Source: Limnephilus marmoratus
Lineage: Eukaryota; Arthropoda; Insecta; Trichoptera; Limnephilidae
Reading direction: 5' to 3'
Assembly (NCBI GenBank): GCA_917880885.1
Contig: OU862909.1
Coordinates: 30,564,405 to 30,628,404, forward strand
DNA: 64,000 nt
The notes beneath the pieces are model-generated. The model ran no database searches, was not told the origin of the DNA, and saw only the letters and a program-made list of their open reading frames with translations. The position numbers and the translations under genes were made by a program. Below are positions 1-8,958 of this stretch, piece by piece; within the stretch, counting starts at the first letter, position 1; each line of letters opens with the position of its first letter.

Positions 1-545
1 GGGCCTATGTCATCTTTGAGGATGCTGTGTGAAGGGTTTTTTAAGGGAAAGGAAGGAAAAGAAGATACGGGAAAGAAAAGAAAAAAATTGGTAGGAATCT
101 GGGGGTCAATGTGGCCAGGAGTGACGGACGTATGAATCTATTCCTCACACTGCGGTGTAAGGCGAAGGGTCGGGAGAATTCGGCTGGAGAGGTCAAAAGG
201 CCTCCCTCAATCAATCTCCTCCGCTCCAGCCCGCCACGTGGTTGGGCAAACGTATCCGACACCAAGACCTAGACAAACCTCATCCCATGAACCCGGGCAC
301 CCCTGCTAAGTCACCAAACGTAGCGAACCACTTGGGGTGACCTGTGGCAGGGGTGATGGTTGTCCAATAAATGATTCCCGGGGCGGCGGTACCCATACCC
401 GCCTCCCAAATTAAAAATCTGAAAAGCCAGATACCTCCACACCTTCCTCTTTCCCCTCCACACTACCTTCAGCCTCACAACATACCTCAATAGGGGTTGC
501 CATAGTCTCACTGGCTCCAGATGGGAGCAGTTGGGACTCTAGTGC
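1..545 (+). repeat. Family A repeat, copy 1 (long form, cut by window edge)
   Basis: This block matches other places in the window: 5661-6093, 6205-6543, 8426-8556, and on the minus strand 48476-48790 and 63476-63935. Shared landmarks are a head with GATGCTGTGTG, a middle reading CATGAACCCGGGCACCCCTG, and CCCGCCTCCCAAATT near 415. This copy continues past that point into a tail (about 430-545) that recurs alone at 8426-8556. No coding frame is conserved between copies, so the short ORFs inside are chance. It is a non-autonomous repeat of unknown class. Confidence 0.75.
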
Positions 546-1764
546 GGTAAATACATTAAAAAAAAACATGTTTTAAAGGTAGGGTAAAATTTGTTTAAAA
601 TCCAATATTTAACAACTACCCTTATTACAAGGGTTAATATTTAAATCCACGAATTTAAAAAACCATTCACGTCCATCTCACTAAAAACTTGCGAACGCTG
701 AAGCTATGAAGTTAACTGGAGATTTTTTGAAATTTGCACAGCACTTTCGGCCAAAAATTTCTAGATCAAGGCAAACATTTTTACTTGCAGTGTCATTTCC
801 ATAACAAGCAACGTAGCTTTGAAATATTAATAAGGCTGTAAAAAATTAACGAGACGCCATAATTGTGTGATTTCTCGATTGATCAAAAAGAAAAAAATAC
901 GATAGAAGCTCGGACAAAGCCGGATAGTAATTATTGCTAATTATTGTTGTATATCTACGATTATTTAATAATAATAATTTTAGATTACAAATAAATTTTT
1001 CGTCACTTTTGCATGAAAACATATTTATAAATAACACATGTTGAAGATTCTGATGTCACAGTTTCAAATCCTGGCTAAATCATTTCCTATCCCTTCCTTC
1101 ATCCTAAAAACGCAAAATTATAGAAGCCTTAATCCCACTGGTTCGGGGCAGTCGAGAGTCTTAAGCAGAATCTTACAAAAACGTGTAATATTTTCACATT
1201 TCAAATCATTGTATAGAGTAGATAAGTGCAGAAACCCCTCATTTAGTTTGCTCTGTTATAAAAATATTACTTTTCCATCAAACTAAATAAATAACGAGGA
1301 TCATGTTATCATAGGAAGAGGATCCCCTGACAATATTATTTCTAAGAAAATCGATCAACTGAAGAGAAAACCGATGAAAACCAATACTTTATTACAAATA
1401 ATGGAGGACTAATTAAATGGCTATTTAATGACAGACATAATCGTTAATCTTGGACGGTAATAAATATTCGTAATGAGGCACTAAAAACCTTATAGGTACG
1501 AGATATTTTTTCGTATGAAGAAGATTTACCGGTATTTTACAGCAAAAATCGAAAAATTTACTATTCGACCAAAAAATGTATCAGTAATTTATTGATCTTA
1601 TCGTAGAAAATCTTTGTAACAAACATTTTTTTTTAAAAGTCACCAAAAAAATTAAAAAAAACTTTTAGTTTATTTTTAATGTCAACTGTTAAACTTTGTA
1701 TTTTCAAATATTTTATCTTTTGGTAGAAAGCAGTTACTTTGTGGTTTGACATATTAACTAAAAT
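546..1764. other. AT-rich sequence without recognisable feature
   Basis: Long A/T runs and scattered stops. Short frames at 846-1037 and 1038-1286 have no recognisable motif or coding-like composition. I see nothing further here. Confidence 0.5.
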
Positions 1765-2250
1765 AAAACAATAACTTTGTTCGTAACCACGAATTATTAG
1801 TTTTTTAATATCGATTTTTTAATATCGCTTAACACAAGCATCCTCAGGGTATAAAATTAAGTATAGTAGAAAAAAATTAAAAATCTTTTCATGCATTATA
1901 TTATTATAATAGAATTGCACCATAAATTGTCAGTATCAAAAATAGAAATACAAAGACACGTCGGTGGCTGAGTTGGCATCGCGTTTGGGTCCCACCCAGG
2001 CGTCCTGTGTTCGATTCCTCGGCTGGTTAAGTCCTTCATCGCAACTCAAGCAGCATTTTCTGCTTACTGCGGTGGTAGTAGGAGATTTTCAAATATTGTC
2101 GGGTTATTCGCAACCCGGGAATGTTTTTCTTTCTTTAAAAAAAAACGAAGAAAGTTTAATTTTATACCCTGAAGATGCTTGTGTTAAGCAAAACCGGTCG
2201 GTATTAAAAAAATAAATAAATAATTCGAGGTTACAAATAAATTTATTGTT
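1765..2250. mobile_element. Foldback element with a SINE in its loop
   Basis: The 34 bases at 1827-1860 return as their reverse complement at 2156-2189 with one mismatch. Weaker inverted similarity continues outward to about 1765 and 2250. The 295-base loop is almost wholly filled by a tRNA-derived SINE (1957-2150). I infer a small inverted-repeat DNA element into which the SINE inserted. Confidence 0.6.
1957..2150 (+). mobile_element. tRNA-derived SINE (family S1)
   Basis: Split RNA polymerase III promoter boxes are visible: an A box TGGCTGAGTTGG at 1965-1976 and a B box GTTCGATTCC at 2009-2018, 44 bases apart from start to start. A non-tRNA body follows and the copy ends in CTTTAAAAAAAAA near 2143. 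A second, 5'-shortened copy lies on the minus strand at 10211-10395. The tRNA-like head does not fold into a complete tRNA, so this is a SINE rather than a tRNA gene. Confidence 0.75.
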
Positions 2251-2499
2251 TACTTACAGTTCAAACATATATTTTCAAATTATAAATACGTAGGTGCTAC
2301 ATAATTTATAGCATTAAATTAATCTTCAGAAGTCTTGCAATTTAACAGCCTATTTTCATTAAATAATATTTAAAAAATTGTTCCTTGTTATTGAAAGTTA
2401 AACTTTGTTATTTTTGTTTAAAAATAATTTTATTTATTAGTTTTGAAGTGAGATACTATGGAGTTGAAGGGTATTTTATTTAATTGCCTAATTACATAC

Positions 2500-2860
2500 C
2501 TTTTTCACACTTTATACAACATTGTTAAAACCACCACATAAACCTGTACTCTTAGCAATAAATACGCATTTCACACACACAAAAAAATCCTAAACAAATT
2601 ATTTTGAACGCAACGTTTAACTTCGGAATTGTTCAGAGAGTGCGAGCTTTTACGTAAAACTTTCCCACGAACGAGCTTCCGCGCGCGACGTCCTTCTCCC
2701 GTGAGGTTCTGTTTCACACTGCACCGGACAGAAAAGCGAGACCTAACCGGAACTTTTATCAAGAGCGACAGACCTTGAGTGCAGAACTCACTTTATAAAT
2801 AAGGACACTCGTTGATTGGATACCAGAATTTCGAAAACAGGAAAGTTCTTATTGAATTGG
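2500..2860 (-). promoter_or_regulatory. Candidate heat-shock-like promoter and 5' leader
   Basis: Read on the minus strand: heat-shock-element-like GAA/TTC triplets at 2826-2856 (GAAnnTTC in correct spacing at 2841-2848), a TTTATAAA TATA box at 2792-2799, then a GC-rich leader (about 2635-2765) that stands out from the AT-rich surroundings. The leader ends at a donor-like G|GTATGT at 2500/2499. This resembles inducible insect promoters with a leader intron. No coding exon is found between here and position 1, so the gene would have to continue outside the window or be lost. The GAA array is imperfect. Confidence 0.3.
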
Positions 2861-3407
2861 CTTGATGTTTGATGGATAGGTCTTTCGTAGTTTATGAAAA
2901 GCTCTTTGATACGGGCAGCGAGGCGCAGAATCAAACTTTGAAGTTATGTGGTACTTTCAAGGAATTATTATTAATTTTAATGGAATATTGAATGTAATTA
3001 TTTAATAATAAAGGTAAATAATTGTGAATAATATTGTATTGTAATATAATGTAATATAAAATAAATGTAGTTTAGATCTCTAGTTAAATAATCGAAAATG
3101 TAATTTTCTTTTTTCTAGATTGAAAAATAAAAAAAATATATATTTCACTCAACCATTATTATGATTTTATGGGAATATATTATTAATTTGAAAACTACGA
3201 GAAAAAAATATGTAAAATATTCCTGAAAGTAGCAGAATTTCAGAAACAGAAAAAAACAAGGACATCGAGTATTTTGAAAGTGTATTTTAAATATGTATCT
3301 GTTTTTTTTTATATTTTTTTATTGGGTACCTTTCGTAAAAACACACATCGTTAAGTACAGCAAGTTGTTAAGAACGGTTCATATAACACTTCTCTACATA
3401 TTATGAA
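2861..3407. other. AT-rich intergenic sequence
   Basis: Dense TAATA and poly-A/T runs. No ORF, repeat copy or RNA-like fold recognised. Confidence 0.5.
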
Positions 3408-3668
3408 TTAAAGTCCTCCGACGTGTCTGTCTGTCTGTTCGCGATAAATTCAAAAACTAATTATCGGATTTTCATGCGGTTTTCACCAATAGTGATTCAT
3501 GAGGAAGGTTTAGGTATATAATTTGTCAAGGTTTTGTGTAAATTGGTTGAAATATATAATATATAAAGGGAGCGGGCCGGCAAGGGGCGGTGTGGATTTG
3601 GTGTGTAACCAACCAGTAGAAGGCGTTGCGTTTCGTTAGCCACAGCAACGCGTGGCCGGGTCAGCTAG
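3408..3668 (+). mobile_element. Helitron-like element, 3' portion
   Basis: Contains the block GGATTTTCATGCGGTTTTCA with a downstream GAGGAAGGTTTAGG, which recurs at 28529-28788. The 3' end reads GGCCGGGTCAGCTAG followed by T. CTAG|T fits the CTRR|T terminus of Helitrons, and a CGTTGC/GCAACG hairpin sits just upstream (about 3623-3650), as expected. No Rep/helicase coding remains. The Helitron assignment rests on the end structure alone. Confidence 0.6.
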
Positions 3669-3846
3669 TACATATTATTATTATAAATAATTAACCTAGA
3701 AATTTAGTAAGGAAGATATAAATATATATTTATAATAATAGTTAGGTGCCCACCAGTTAAAAACTACATAAAGGGAGAGGAAAGCGATGAAGATTGAAGA
3801 ATAATTTTACTTTATAAACTTATTAATATTCCGTATCTATTTTAAG

Positions 3847-3981
3847 GCTCTGCAACCGGGCCCGAAAAGAAGAAGATGGAGAGATACGATATTACGAATG
3901 TTAGAGGAGAGCGCTAACATTTACAGCGACAAAATCGATGCGAAAATTGCGAAAATGTTTAATAAAACACGACTCGTTTAA
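3847..3981 (+). CDS. Candidate 3'-terminal exon of unknown gene
   Basis: Forty-four codons open from an acceptor-like TCTATTTTAAG to a TAA at 3979-3981. The peptide is rich in charged residues (GPKRRRWRDTILRMLEESAN, then IYSDKIDAKIAKMFNKT). Its composition is much more protein-like than the surrounding AT-rich sequence, and an AATAAA lies at 4241-4246. No upstream exon on this strand was recognised and there is no start codon near the beginning, so it would have to be an exon end or a gene fragment. Family unknown. Confidence 0.3.
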   Translation, partial: ALQPGPKRRRWRDTILRMLEESANIYSDKIDAKIAKMFNKTRLV

Positions 3982-4847
3982 AATAGAACAAAAATCTCGC
4001 GGGCATTATCTTAAACAGCATTTAAAGAAACACTGTGAATTTTTTCATAGATATAACTTGTAAAATAACTGAAACAAACGTGTTTATTATAATTTTTGGA
4101 GCATACTTTGCGATTTTTTTCTATCGAAGGAATTTTATATAATTTGCGTTTCGGCGCGGGCAAAGTCTAGATATTATCTTCAAGAATAACATATATTTTT
4201 TTAAGAGCTTTAAAACTTACCGTGTTTAAGGGAAATGTGTAATAAATCGGTAGAAATCCGGGTTGCGGGCCCTTAACCCTCGAATGCTGTTTTATCCTTC
4301 CGCTTAAATTATAAATGAGCTAATGTGCTAAAATTTGAAAAATACAACGTAATTGATGCTATTAATTGTTTTTTTGTTTATTTCGTGGATTTTAGAACTG
4401 TAATTTTTTTTAAATTAAATTTAAATACGTTATTATCAAGTTCTGCAAGTATTTTAGTTTTTTTTTTTATTATTGTGACAGTTGTTTCGGCTTACTAGAC
4501 TATTTTCAAATAGTAAAACCAAAATACTTGCATTTATTTATTTTTTTTAAATTAATTATCGATGTTGTTTTAGCTGAAAACGATTTTTTTCCAATTTTTT
4601 GTGTGAATATTTTCAGTTTATTTTTCGGCACATATACATATAATGTCATGTTTTTAAATCTTACCACTCTTGCTCATTAAAAATCGCGAACCGCCTCTGG
4701 CTTATAAATATTTCCTTCGATGTAATGGTAACAATAATAAGACCATCGAAATATAATAGTTACTTCGTAAAAAACAGATAATTTCAAAAGACCCGTCAAA
4801 ATTCAAATCCTATGAGTGTACAAAATTATAAATGTGTTTGTTTATGA
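3982..4847. other. AT-rich sequence without recognisable feature
   Basis: Apart from AATAAA at 4241 (see the exon candidate at 3847-3981), only A/T-rich sequence with no recognisable gene or repeat. Confidence 0.45.
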
Positions 4848-5022
4848 AAGTGAAAACTTCTTTAGCACCGTTGTGATTTCAAATTCGATGAAACGAAAAA
4901 AATAGACAATAAAAAGAGACAAATACGTACATCTAAAGGATTTAACCTCCATAATCGGTCTCCTCTTGGTGCGGTGCTTCGTAGCCTCCCCACTTTTGTC
5001 TTTAGTTTTCTGAAGGTTTCAC
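4848..5022 (-). repeat. Family C repeat, copy 1
   Basis: Reverse complement of the segment at about 10880-11065. Shared landmarks are GAAGTGAAACCTTCAGAAAA, CAAAAGTGGGGAG, CGAAGCACCG, AGGAGACCGATTA and CAACGGTGCTAAAGAAG. No coding frame. Origin unknown. Confidence 0.65.
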
Positions 5023-5660
5023 TTCTATCTCGTGTGAATTGAACACTATGATTTTTTTACCTTCTTTCACGTCGCAACGAGCAACTGATTGACGTGATCG
5101 CATAAGGATTGTTGGAGTACTGGAAAATGACACAGGCTACTTTTCATCCCGGAAAAAACATTTCATTCCCATGAGAAAATACTTTGTACAGTAATTTCCC
5201 ACTAATACCACGCTGCGAAGCCGCGCGTTAAAACTGGTCAACAGATAAGATAGTACTTTCATAACATATTGCTTGGCATTATATCATTAGTATTTAATAA
5301 TGTTGCATAATGTATTGTTGTTTCCAGAAATATCATTTTAAATAACATTATGATTTTCTAATCCAAAATAATATATGGCATATTTAATTCTTTACCTCTT
5401 TATTCAATGTATTTTCCACTTTTTATGATTTTTTTATAGTTTATACAGTTCATACATTTCACCTTCAACTAATTAATTTCTTACCTATGTATTTTATAAT
5501 GTATTTTTTTCTTTTACTTAATACTTTTGACTTATTACTTTTTACCTTTTACTTTTTACATGACATTTAAACTGTTACATTCTTTATGTTGTTGTACTAT
5601 TTATATGTTAATTTATGGCACATGGTATGCCGTGTTCAAGGAAATAAATACTTTTTTACA
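5023..5660. other. Intergenic, AT-rich
   Basis: Mostly A/T and pyrimidine runs. TGCGAAGCCGCGCG near 5212-5228 resembles the common 'GCGAAGCCGCG' tail of Helitron-like repeats (compare 56922-56945), but no further element structure is visible. Confidence 0.4.
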
Positions 5661-6093
5661 TTAGTTCCACACAGGACGTCCTGAAGAAAATAATTTCCCT
5701 CAGGGCTTATGTCATCTTAGGGGATGCTGGGTGAAGGCTTTTTTTAAGGAAGGGAAGAAGATGTACGTGTAAGATGAAGTTCTGGGAAGGAAATAGGTAT
5801 GAGGGATGAGTAGGAATCTGGGGAGTAGTGTGTCCAGGAGTGACGGACGTAAGAATCCATCCCTTCAATCGCGGTTCAAGACGAAGGGTCGAGAGATTCC
5901 GGCTGGGGAGGATAAAACACCTCCCTCAACCAATCTCTCGGGATCCTGCCCACCACCACACCGCACCGCCAGACCTGGACAAACCTCACCCCATGAACCC
6001 GGACACCCCTGCTAAGTCACCAAATGTAGCGATCCTCTTGGGGTGACCTATAGCGGAGGTCTTGGTTATCCAATAAATGGTTCCCGCCTCCCA
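5661..6093 (+). repeat. Family A repeat, copy 2
   Basis: Begins with TTTTTACATTAGTTCCACAC and a hairpin head (GTCCTGAAGAAAATAATTTC, then CCTCAGGGC). It passes through the shared middle (CATGAACCCGGACACCCCTG) and ends at CCCGCCTCCCAAAT. It lacks the extra tail of copy 1. The overlapping ORFs at 5806-6046 lie in repeat sequence that is not conserved in frame among copies. Confidence 0.75.
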
Positions 6094-6204
6094 AATAGAA
6101 AAGACAATTAGTATACATAATATGTCAGTATACATTTACACTGCCACTACTGCGCTGTTATAATAACAAAAATTATGTGTTTATTAAAGTTCATTCCTAA
6201 TTTT

Positions 6205-6543
6205 TTTTACATGAGCTCCACACAGGAGGCCCTGAGGAAAATATTTTCCCTCAGGGCCTATGTCATCCTTGGGGATGCTGTGTGGAGGGGTTTTTTTGGG
6301 GAAAGGAAGGAGAGGAGAGTTTTGGGAAGGAAAGGGGTTTAAGGGGTGGGTAGTGGGTAGGAATCTGGGGTTCAGTGTATCCTGGTCATCCGCCTCCAAG
6401 ACCTAGACAAATCTCACCCCATGAACCCGGGCACCCCTGCTAAATCACCAAACGTAGTGAACCACTTGGGTTGACCTATTGCAGAGGTGTTGGTTATCCA
6501 ATAAAGGTTCCCGGGGCGTCGGTACCCATTCCCGCCTCCCAAA
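6205..6543 (+). repeat. Family A repeat, copy 3 with intact hairpin head
   Basis: The best-preserved head of the family. CTCCACACAG (from about 6216) pairs with CTGTGTGGAG (about 6277-6286), and inside it CCCTGAGG pairs with CCTCAGGG around AAAATATTTT. The body then follows copies 1 and 2 and ends at CCTCCCAAATT (about 6543). Only about 110 bases separate it from copy 2. Confidence 0.75.
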
Positions 6544-6580
6544 TTGCTAATATTAGATATAAATTATTCCATTCATGTTT

Positions 6581-6665
6581 CACGGCCTCCGTGGTCGAGG
6601 GTAAGTCTCTCGACTAGCAATCCGATGGTCGCTGGTTCCAATCTCGGCGTGCGCAAGTAAATGTT
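6581..6665 (+). mobile_element. tRNA-like SINE head (family S2)
   Basis: A-box-like TGGTCGAGGG (6592-6601) and B-box-like GGTTCCAATCTC (6634-6645) with near-tRNA spacing, in the context GGCCTCCGTGG...CGACTAGCAATCCGATGG. The ends do not pair as an acceptor stem, so this is a SINE head rather than a functional tRNA. It differs from S1. Confidence 0.6.
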
Positions 6666-6984
6666 ATTATTACACAAATAATTCATTTGAAATAATATAA
6701 GGTAGATTTGCGGCACGTTCCAGAGTGGAAGATACTCTCAGCAGTGGCGTACTTAGCATGGGAGACACCCGGTGCGGATAATATGGTGTCACCCCAAGAA
6801 TTATTAATCCTCAAACTATTTTTGGATAATGTCCTACCTAATGTTAAAGAAAATAATTAGGGTATTGTGATTGGCGTTTATTAGTTATCGTTCATTGCAA
6901 AAAAATAACTATCAAATCCACTAACCACGTTTTTTTAAATAAGCCTTTAACTCTTGGAAACAAGTGTTTCCATTTTTTGTTATA
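6666..6984. other. Unassigned stretch with a hAT-like terminus
   Basis: CAGTGGCGTACTTAGCATGG starting near 6744 resembles a hAT-type inverted terminus, but no matching right end was found. The rest is AT-rich with no gene. Confidence 0.35.
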
Positions 6985-8105
6985 TTAATTTTTGGGGATC
7001 GTTGGAAACGGTTAATACGCACTTTTTTTAAAAAATATCTTTTGATTCACCTTAATTACATTAAAAGACGCTAAGCCGCTAAACAACTTGAAAACTGGGA
7101 TTTTTTTTGCCGTGACGCGAGTAGGCGCTACGAAGGGGACACTTTCTTTTCTATCACAAACCATGTTACACAAACCTAGCGTAGCCGCTAAACTACTTGA
7201 AAACTGGGATGTTTTTTTGCCGTGACGCGAGTAGGCGCTACGAAGGGGGCACTTTCTTTTCTATCACAAACCATGTTACACAAACCTAGCGTAGCCGCTA
7301 AACTACTTGAAAACTGGGATGTTTTTTTGCCGTGACGCGAGTAGGCGCTACGAAGGGGGCACTTTCTTTTCTATCACAAACCATGTTACACAAACCTAGC
7401 GTAGCCGCTAAACTACTTGAAAACTGGGATGTTTTTTTGCCGTGACGCGGTAGGCGCTACGAAGGGGGCACTTTCTTTTCTATCACAAGCCATGTTACAC
7501 AAACCTAACTTAGCCGCTAAACTACTTGAAAACTCGGATGTTTTTTTGCCGTGACGCGAGTAGGCGTTATAAAGGGGCACTTTCTTTTGTATCACAAACC
7601 ATATCACATAAAATTAGCGTACGTAGCCGCTCAACATCGCAGAAATAGTTGATTTATAAAAATAAAATTTTAAAGTAAAAAAAAATTTAAGCTAATAAAT
7701 TTTAATCAACGCACGCAATACATGTGTATTAGGTAAGTACCTACTAATTAGGCGGAATATCAGTTTTATAACATTAAAAAACTCCCGCGCGATTTTGTCT
7801 CTAGCCGTTGGTTTTACGAGCCGAATTCCCGTGAAGTCTGCTACGATTTGCTCTAGCATCTTTTCGTACAGTAACAAGAATACCAACATTACAAAAAAAT
7901 GACCTTTGAAAATAATGTTTGAAAATGGACGGTCTCGTTTCACAGAATGAAAGCTAATTTTAATTTTACGTAATCGAAATTTAGAATGAAATATTTTCCA
8001 CTTCCCCCAATGCAAATAGTTGTCTTTTAATGTAATTAAGGTGAATCAAAAGATATTTTCAAAAAAAAGTGCGTATTAACCGTTTCCAACGATCCCCAAA
8101 ATTTA
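6985..8105. mobile_element. Foldback element E4 with internal 110-bp tandem array
   Basis: About 80 bases near 6990-7070 (GGGGATCGTTGGAAACGGTT, AATACGCACTTTTTT, GATTCACCTTAATTACATTA) return as their reverse complement near 8020-8105. Between the arms lies a head-to-tail array of a 110-bp unit (7062-7640), then about 380 bases of unique sequence. No transposase is encoded. Related arm sequences recur in a degenerate element at 62944-63296. Target duplications were not resolved because the arms run into AT-rich flanks. Confidence 0.7.
7062..7640 (+). repeat. Tandem array of a 110-bp unit (about 5 copies)
   Basis: GTAGCCGCTA starts at 7181, 7291 and 7401 (exact period 110), with diverged copies at about 7510 and 7623 and a partial first copy near 7073. 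Each unit also carries CAAACCATGTTACACAAACC, GAAAACTGGGATGTTTTTTT, TGACGCGAGTAGGCG and GGGGGCACTTTCTTTTCTAT. Central units are nearly identical and edge units diverge, as in an array maintained by unequal exchange. The same unit appears at 31835-32085, 34120-34255 (reverse) and 35285-35500. Confidence 0.9.
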
Positions 8106-8400
8106 CCTTTGTTATTATAACTTTTTTATTATTTTGTTATTAAGTTGTAATAACAAAAATTATCATTTTTATTACAACTTGTTCACTAATTCGTGTCAAT
8201 CAATGGTCAATAGGTAACAATTAACTTCATGAGTTCACGTCAATCACAATGTACGAATGAAATGAGAAAGAAACAGGGTACAAGCAAGGAATATTTCAGG
8301 GAAATCCCCAACCGAGCAATAGCTAGAGCTAGGAACGAAAATAAAATAACCGAATATTTTGTTGCAATATTCTACCTTCAAAATTTTTTTCACGGCCGCC
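8106..8400. other. Spacer, no gene seen
   Basis: AT-rich sequence with TTGTAATAACAAAAATTATC-type inverted A/T runs. A short frame at 8229-8516 runs into the poly-C tract and is judged spurious. Confidence 0.4.
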
Positions 8401-8425
8401 CACCCCCCCCCCCCCCCCCCCCCCC
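8401..8425. repeat. Poly-C homopolymer tract
   Basis: An almost uninterrupted C run after CACGGCCGCC and directly before a family A tail. Exact length is doubtful because such runs are prone to sequencing error. It makes the proline- and glycine-rich frames seen here. Confidence 0.8.
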
Positions 8426-8556
8426 ACTTTCCCATCTACCACTACCACTACCCAATACCTTCATCCTCACAACATACCCCAATTGGGGATGCCATAGTTT
8501 CACTAACTCCAGGTGATTGGGAACAGTTGAGACTCTTGGGCGGTATTCACATTTAA
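8426..8556 (+). repeat. Family A tail, solo copy
   Basis: CCTTCATCCTCACAACATAC, then GGGATGCCATAGTTTCAC, then GAGACTCTTGGGCGGT match the tail of copy 1 (about 460-545). The rest of the family is absent, so the tail can exist separately. Confidence 0.65.
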
Positions 8557-8687
8557 AAAAATAATTAAAAACTGTTTGCAAAATTTTAAATCATTGTACT
8601 AAGTAAGATCCAAACGTACGGTTAGATTGCTCCAAAGTTTGGTTTAAGGACCTATTGAAATGAGTGACAGTAAAATTACCTATTGAA

Positions 8688-8885
8688 ATGAGTGACAGTA
8701 AAATTGAATGTTACATAAAATCTCCACGACAAAGGGTACGAAAGATTTCGGTGAAGGGTGTCAAGTGTTTAAGTTATAGTTACACAAGTGATTCTGATTG
8801 TGAAATGTACCTACTTGAATACTTGAATGATGAGGATTCGGGTGATTCTGAAGAGTTGAAGAGAGTTTCGAAGAAACGAAAATGA
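8688..8885 (+). CDS. Small acidic/basic ORF, 65 aa, hypothetical
   Basis: ATG at 8688 to TGA at 8883-8885. The peptide has a basic N-terminal half (SPRQRVRKISVKGVK), an acidic C-terminal half (EYLNDEDSGDSEELKRV) and a lysine/arginine end, so its composition is protein-like although nothing was recognised. Its start lies in a perfect 28-bp tandem duplication (8650-8677 and 8678-8705) that duplicates the ATG and its context. It sits just upstream of the Tigger-like terminus at 8959 and could be a leftover of that element's host site. Confidence 0.3.
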   Translation: MSDSKIECYIKSPRQRVRKISVKGVKCLSYSYTSDSDCEMYLLEYLNDEDSGDSEELKRVSKKRK

Positions 8886-8958
8886 CCCTACAGAGAACAT
8901 CATTTGACTTTGAAAAATTCATGTGTATAAAAGTTCAATCTAAAAAGTTTTTCGATAT

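Noticed and set aside
5806..6046. Two overlapping 70-aa frames
   Set aside because: They fall within family A repeat copy 2 and are not conserved in frame in copies 1, 3 or the minus-strand copies.
6581..6665. Functional tRNA gene
   Set aside because: A and B boxes are present but acceptor ends do not pair; SINE head is the better explanation.
7692..8015. 107-codon minus-strand frame in E4
   Set aside because: No recognisable domain and it runs across the arm of the foldback element; not conserved in the related element at 62944-63296.
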